From NCBI GenBank assembly GCA_019914945.1, contig CM034107.1:9610001-9674000 (forward strand): 64,000 bases of DNA, given 5' to 3'. This document shows positions 58,611 to 64,000 of this stretch, piece by piece (the stretch's first letter is position 1; every line of letters starts with the position of its first letter). The position numbers were made by a program, and so were the translations under genes. Under the pieces are notes generated by a model. That model was not told where the DNA came from. It saw only the letters and a list, made by a program, of their open reading frames with translations, and ran no database searches. The DNA comes from Typha latifolia. Lineage: Eukaryota; Streptophyta; Magnoliopsida; Poales; Typhaceae.

Positions 58611-61073
58611 TAATAAAGCATCCCCAGAAAGGGACCAAAATGTGGAAAGAAGTATTTTCATCCCAACCTTATAGGCCCAACTTTTTTAGGGATCCCAAAA
58701 TATACACGAGACATTTTTGACCTCCTCAGGTTGTAGATCTTTTCTCCAAAGACTACCAAAGTCTTCCACTAACAAAGTGGATTTCAATCTAGTAAGACTA
58801 CAAGAAAGTCGGATAGATCGGACATTTAGTCTGATTGGGAAGTTCTTTAGTAATCCACCTCACTCTTGAGGAAATGACTCACGAGTGGAAACCCGTATAT
58901 ATGCTTAGGCAATTGATATGGCTACAATTTTTTTTTACATTTAAATTTTTCTTTGAGGCAAACGTGATTTAATATGCTAATCGACGGTCCTTGGACTTCT
59001 CGATGGTTAGTCCTTAACCTTATGCCTTGGAGTCCTAACTTGCAACCTCTTATTGAGAAGATCTAGACCACCCTAGTTTGGGTTCAAATTTATTGGTAAT
59101 AGTACGACTATCAAAATCTGGACTAGCCATTGGCTCTATTCAATCCCTCTTAATAAACGAAATACTTTCATAAATATTTTATCTTATCATGACTTAAACT
59201 TCATTTTGATGTTACCGAAAATAGGGTATGATAAGAAAAGTAACTATTCAAACTTTTAGGACTGCGCTATGTAAAAGAACTTTGCCATCCATCTTCTTCT
59301 AGGTGATAGATCTAATTATTGCATCTGGTATCCCTATTTGATAGGTATAGCGACTGTCAAATCTATTTATTATTTTCTAAAGAGTAGCAATACCTCTTGT
59401 TAGTCCTAGTGGAATGGTTGGATGATTCTTTGGGGGTTGAATATCCCATCTAAAATTAAAAAAAAGAAGTATGGATGTTGTGCTTAGGATGCCTACCATG
59501 GATAGCCTTTGTAGCCTTCACTTGGGACCTGAAACAAATTGTTAGAATTATGGGTTGGCTAATGAATTTAGTGACTACCTCTTCTGTCATTGTAATTTTG
59601 TGTCTTAGCTAGTGGGGCCTAATTGTAGCTAGATTTGGCTTATTTAACTATGATCCCTGTTAGTGAAAGTATAGGAAGTGGTTAGGGCTAGCCATGAGTC
59701 TATATAAGAAAAAATTGGCTTTATTTTGAGGTTTGGTTGGCACCGCTCACTGGTTGCTCTAGGAATAAAGGAATGAGGTCCTTTTTAATGCAACCTACAT
59801 AAACATTTGTGAGATATGGGCTAAAGCATTAAATCTTATCTATGAATATTTTAATCAAATTTATGTCAAGCGATAGAAACCAATCTCCTTTGATCTTCAA
59901 TTCAGATGAGACCTTCCCTCTAGGATCAAAGTCCATATTAATAAATCCTTTTTGGGACCCAATGAGGCTGGAGGGATTGGTTTTGCAACTCAAAATTCTT
60001 ATAATTCACCACTTATTATAGGGACTTAATGTAGATGTATCAAGTTTGTGCAAGAAATAGAGGCTTGTAGTAAGGGAGACTTTTCTTGTCTTGAAAATTT
60101 TTAATATCCCTAACTTTATATTGTTAAACCAAATGGGAAGACCGGCAACTAGCTCGATCTATAGATTTCTGAGCCCAGAAGGTGGGGACCGGTGGGATGG
60201 GTGAAGGTTTTTGTGGAAAATTAGAGTGGCACCTAGGGTTCGACTATTCTATTAGAAATAAGTTTGGCAAAGAATCCTCACGACGTCCTATCTTGCGCGA
60301 GCCTCAATATAGGTATTGAAGATAAGTGCAGGCCATGTGGCTTTTGCAATGAGACGACAAAACATTTCCTATTGGCATGCCGTTTTAGCAAGGAGGTGTG
60401 AAGGCATGTGGAGGAGACGATGAAGTGCATAGGGGTGTTAGTTGACGTGGTGGACCTGGAATGGCTCGCCAAGACCTGGCAAGGGCTGAGGAAGAGCATG
60501 GTAAGAAGGAAGCGCGCCCAAGCCAAGTGGCAGCCTCCGAAGCTAAGCAGAGTCAAGTTAAACTCTGAGGGGGCCTAAGTGGCGAATAGCTGTCAGGGTG
60601 GTGCTGGGGCGGTGCTGAGGATGGAAGAGGAGAGCCTGTAGAAATTGAGTGGGAGTCGGTGTCGGCGGACTCGACGTTGATGAGTGAAGCCTGGGTGCTA
60701 CGCATGGGGCTGAGGATGGTTGCGGTCTATGGTTATCGTTGTTTAGAAGTGGAGACTTACTCCTCCCTTATTGTCCAATTTTTCTCTAGGAAGGCCGAGT
60801 GCCCATGGAGGATCAAGACGATCATCATTGAATATATAAGGTTGGGTGAGTGTTTTACGGAGTTCAGTATGACTCATGTATACCGGGAAGGGAATAGGGT
60901 GGAAGATTGGGTTGCCACTTAGGGTCTGCATGTGTCTGGATTTCGATCAGTGGACTTGGATGAGGACCTCGCCAACGACTTGTGTAACCTCATCTATTCT
61001 AACAGCGCAGTAGCTATGACCAATTTTGCTGCTTAATTTCAATTGGACACAACTATTTTTGATCGAAAAAAAA
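58611..61073 (+). pseudogene. LINE remnant: ORF1 rest, zf-RVT and RNase H end, A tail
   Basis: After the hAT duplication, ORF1 text resumes. The DUF4283-like stretch at about 58980-59100 reads DGPWTSRWLVLNLMPWSPN and VWVQIYW. From about 60240 the text resembles the zinc-binding end of plant LINE ORF2. From 60580 an RNase H-like domain is readable (QGGAGAVLRMEEESL; DSTLMSEAWVLRMGLRM; MTHVYREGNRVEDWVAT). The 3' end shows GATCGAAAAAAAA (61061-61073), as usual for plant L1 elements. Most of the endonuclease and reverse transcriptase is missing, so the copy has an internal deletion as well as many stops. Confidence 0.72.
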
Positions 61074-61451
61074 CTTTATTCTGTTAAACACTCTAAATGG
61101 AATACATTTAACTAAGCTGCTTGGGCTATTAACACCTTAGTATGGGACATTTATTTTTCTTACCAACTTTACACAAATTGTAAGGTCTCTCATATTTACA
61201 AGCTCACCAATTGGGGTAAAACTTTTGGTTTTGGGTGTTGGAAGTATTTTTTTGGAGTTTTTGACCAAATTATTGTTATCGTATAAATATTTCCTAAAAT
61301 ATGCAATGTTCAAACCATTTTCAAACTAGTACAACAGTGAAATTGTTGTCTCGGACAATAATTTTTAGTGGATTAATTAATTTTTTAATATATTAAAAAA
61401 TTGTTTGGAAAATTGTTATCTTAGACAACAAATTTTTTTTACCATTGCTTT

Positions 61452-61544
61452 TATATAAACCGCTTTTAGAGAAAATGATTTCTATATAAAACGCTTTTAG
61501 AGAAAACAATTTATATATAAATCACTTTCATGGAAAACATTTAA
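61452..61544 (+). repeat. 31-bp tandem repeat, three units
   Basis: 'tatataaa' followed by a 'cgcttttagagaaaa'-type core starts at 61452, 61483 and 61514. The third unit is more diverged. Confidence 0.75.
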
Positions 61545-62009
61545 TAAACTATTATATAACAAATTTGAAATTAAAAATCTGGAGGAGTTATGATCTTTAT
61601 TTTGCGATTTTAAGTGCAATTGGTTAAGCGATATCACTATGTATTTCATCTTATAAATATTTTCTATATCTTCACAACGATATATTTTATGTCTAAAATA
61701 GATAATCCAACGCAAAGTTACGATAATCTAAATTTTTTCTTTATATTTTACTTTATTAAAAATTAATTAATTTACTAAGAATTATTGTTTGAGATAGTGA
61801 TTTTAATATTATACTAATTTAGGGAATAGTTTTATTCAGTATTCTACTTTGGAAAATTTGTTCTACAAACTCTTTTTTCCGAGCTCTTGCAGCCGTCTTG
61901 ATGCGGTGCTCTCTGCTTACGTGGATTTAATTTAATCTAATTTTTATTAAAAAAAAGAAGCAAAATTCAGCAGGTTTGTTATACTCCACTTCGGCCCTCG
62001 CGTGGGAGA

Positions 62010-62022
62010 AAAACCCTAACCC
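62010..62022 (+). promoter_or_regulatory. Telo-box upstream of the TRM5-like start codon
   Basis: AAAACCCTAACCC lies about 60 bp before the ATG at 62081. Such boxes near the transcription start are common in plant genes for translation and ribosome biogenesis, in keeping with a tRNA-modifying enzyme. Confidence 0.45.
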
Positions 62023-62080
62023 CCTTGCTTCTCTTCCCTAATCTTTACTCCCGAATTCCCAAGAAGAGGGCAAGATCGCA

Positions 62081-62193
62081 ATGGAAAAAGGCGGGGTGGT
62101 ATTGGACGAGAGCAAATTCGAGCAAAAGCTGCCGCTTTTGTCCATTCGGATCCCCCGAGAGCACTCGAGCGCCGTCACTCGCCTCCTCCACGG
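62081..62193 (+). CDS. TRM5: tRNA (guanine37-N1)-methyltransferase, first exon (3' partial)
   Basis: The ATG at 62081 opens 37 codons plus two bases up to the donor GTAACC at 62194. The peptide includes VVLDESKFEQKLPLLSIRIP and then REHSSAVTRLLHG. The LDESKF...L..LRIPRE pattern is how I remember the start of plant TRM5-type enzymes (At4g27340 type). These methylate N1 of G37 next to the anticodon, using S-adenosylmethionine, to keep the reading frame in translation. The catalytic domain is not in this window, and I found no second exon up to 64000, so the first intron is at least 1.8 kb. The call rests on one short exon and could be wrong. Confidence 0.58.
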
Positions 62194-62603
62194 GTAACCC
62201 GTTTTAGTACTCACCAATCTTGTAGATGATTATAGTTCGTAGATTTGAATGGAACTTGGATAGATTGATACGAGAAGCTATTTGTTTGCTACAATGTAGA
62301 TAGGGGAATTTAAAGAGAATGTGGATTTTACAAATGATGTCCAATTTTAATTGGGAAGCTGCACTTACCATAATGGCTTGTTTATGATTTTTTAATTTGT
62401 TTAACAGTACAATGATGAGGATTACGCTGAACCTTATATCCCGTGATGTATTTAGAAAAATGAAACATATCTTAAACGGATATATAGTAATTAAAGGAAT
62501 ATATCCAGAAATGTTATCACCTGGTAGATATCAAGTTATCACCTTCATGAAGTATTAAAAGAACAAGAGCTAGTTAGTATTATGGAGAGGAACCTTACAA
62601 TCG

Positions 62604-62857
62604 AGAGGTTTTAAAGTAAGGTCTTGGAGTAGCATGTGAAGTGCAACTCTAGTGAAATTAATTTCAGAATTTAAGATAAGTTGAAGTTGGTAGTTAGTTT
62701 TGACTGAAAAACAATCTCCACCAACAATCTAGAGGTTTTAAAGTAAGGACTTGGAGTAGCATGTGAAGTGCAACTCTAGTGTATCTAATTTTAAAATTGA
62801 AGATAAGTTGAAGTTGGTAGTTAGTTTTGAGTGGAAAACAATCTGTTCACTTAGCTT
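62604..62857 (+). repeat. 127-bp tandem duplication
   Basis: 'agaggttttaaagtaagg' occurs at 62604 and 62731, and both copies go on through 'cttggagtagcatgtgaagt' to 'gttggtagttagttttga'. There are a few substitutions between the units. Confidence 0.88.
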
Positions 62858-63149
62858 GGATTAGTTATTCAACAATAAGGCAAGATTAATGATGATATTT
62901 TGCATAGAATTTAACTTCTATGGATAACGACATAATGTGAGTTCGTTTGAGGTAATTTGAGATCATGGACTAGCAATTTGCCTCGAAGTTGGGAATCCAA
63001 CAAGGGTAACATGATGTAGCTGTGGGAGGATGGTCAAATTGATTTGTCATGACATAATAATTTGCTAATGCCAAGTAGAGGGTAATCCTATATTTGAGAG
63101 TAAGATGTAAAAATCAGATGCTCTAGACATTTGTGATCAAACTCAAAGC

Positions 63150-63445
63150 CTCATCAGGATGAACCTCCTTGGGCCATTAGGGCCCTCTTGGATTGTAAAA
63201 ATCTTTGTTCCTTTCTTGACTTTGTTGTTTGGATAATCTAGCTGCTGATTGGGCAGCTAAGGCAGGAAGGAATGACAATTGCCATTTTTTTTATGTGGGG
63301 ATGGGAATATACTGTTCCTATTGACCTCAATAGGTTTCTTTGTTTTGACACATTAGGGGCTATATTACCTCATAAACCTCGTAAATGTAACTAAATAGCT
63401 GACCTCCTAGCTCCTTTTTAATCACAAAAAAAAAGAAAAAAATAA
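63150..63445 (+). mobile_element. 5'-truncated LINE 3' fragment
   Basis: The readable text includes LAADWAAKAGRND, typical of the RNase H end of plant LINEs, followed by a short 3' region. An A-rich tail lies at 63421-63445. No target duplication could be paired. It is a separate insertion from the LINE at 58611-61073. Confidence 0.6.
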
Positions 63446-63812
63446 AAAGAGAAAAGAAACTCAATCATACTGTCCGAACTCTAGATAAGAGAAGTTGAAG
63501 TTGCTACTAGGGACAAATGGAGGCAATGAAAGTTACATGATGTCAAATAGCCATGGTCATATGTATTAGTTAAAAAGGATTATGCCTATAGTACAAACAA
63601 TTTTTACTAATTTCTATTTAATATTCTGTTTCTATTGTTCTCTTAATGCAACAATGGTTGTATTCTTATAAATGTATCCTACTTGGACTGCGGTAGTGTA
63701 AATTATGTATCTTGATTTTTTCTGAATTAAACATAACTCTATTTGTTAAAATTATCAAGTTCGCACCATGTTTTCATGGATGAGACAAGAGAGAAGTTGG
63801 TAGTTATAAGCA

Positions 63813-63912
63813 AGGTTCCAAAAATCGGTATCGGGATCGGGATCGGCCGTCCGAAAAAACGATACGTATCGGCTGTATCGGCCGTATCGGCCGTATCGGC
63901 CGCCTGTATCGG
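63813..63912 (+). repeat. TATCGG-rich repeat with 10-bp units
   Basis: Units of 'gtatcggccg' are repeated about four times (63862-63906), after 'caaggttccaaaaatcgg'. The opening matches the repeat at 29118, and 'aaaaaacgatacgtatcggc' resembles text at about 10390. It probably belongs to an interspersed element that continues beyond the window. Confidence 0.7.
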
Positions 63913-64000
63913 ATCGGACTATTTTAATTAAATAAAATTCTAAATATTATTAAAAATATTAGAGAAATTTCTAAAAATTTAGAAAAAATTATAAAAAAAT

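Larger units (their letters stand above)
61074..62080. other. Intergenic DNA upstream of the TRM5-like gene
   Basis: The DNA is AT-rich. Short related motifs, 'ttgttgtctcggacaataat' (about 61337) and 'gttatcttagacaacaa' (about 61414), suggest a small inverted repeat. The last 80 bp are GC-richer, with 'aaaaccctaaccc' (62010-62022), a telo-box just before the presumed start codon. No TATA box was identified with confidence. Confidence 0.5.
62194..64000. other. First intron of the TRM5-like gene (to window end)
   Basis: There is no continuation exon. The stretch holds a 127-bp tandem duplication, a LINE 3' fragment and a TATCGG-rich repeat, listed separately. Confidence 0.45.

Overview
The window is nuclear DNA of a flowering plant. 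The evidence is GT-AG introns, solo LTRs with 5-bp target duplications, hAT and Mutator-type elements, a plant L1-type LINE, an Au-like SINE, and plant gene families (GCN2, a CML5-like calmodulin-like protein, a CRM-domain protein). GC-rich codon use in the calmodulin-like gene hints at a monocot, but that is only an inference. No bacterial, plastid, mitochondrial or CRISPR-like feature was recognised. Family names come from remembered motifs; no database search was possible.

Layout. 4013-30453 (+): the last 13 coding exons of the stress kinase GCN2, covering the HisRS-like and C-terminal domains. Their phases join without a break into about 500 codons; the kinase domain lies upstream of the window. 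Its introns are packed with mobile DNA, and one intron (12442-28378) is 15.9 kb long. It holds four solo or truncated LTRs of one family, a copia retroelement on the minus strand, a Mutator-type MITE and hAT fragments. 33535-33606: tRNA-Thr(UGU). 34246-34732: a telo-box/TATA promoter followed by an unresolved short split ORF. 37386-38099: an intronless four-EF-hand calmodulin-like gene with an N-terminal hydrophobic segment. 40526-45186: a five-exon CRM-domain RNA-binding protein gene. 62081-62193: the first exon of a probable TRM5-type tRNA (guanine37-N1)-methyltransferase, the rest lying outside the window.

The stretch 47.5-61.1 kb is a nest of elements whose order can be read directly. A LINE was hit by a 7.5-kb hAT element (8-bp duplication TCTAAAAG). 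That hAT element was in turn hit by an LTR element now reduced to a solo LTR (5-bp duplication TTAGT). Another 3.3-kb solo LTR (duplication GGTTA) lies just before the LINE ORF1.

The genes share no obvious pathway beyond three having roles in translation or RNA (GCN2, tRNA-Thr, TRM5). This is normal plant gene spacing, not an operon. I did not find a clearly new biological system. The best leads are the size and content of the GCN2 intron, the dated nest of elements, a GC-rich non-autonomous hAT family repeated in GCN2 introns, and the split ORF behind the telo-box promoter.
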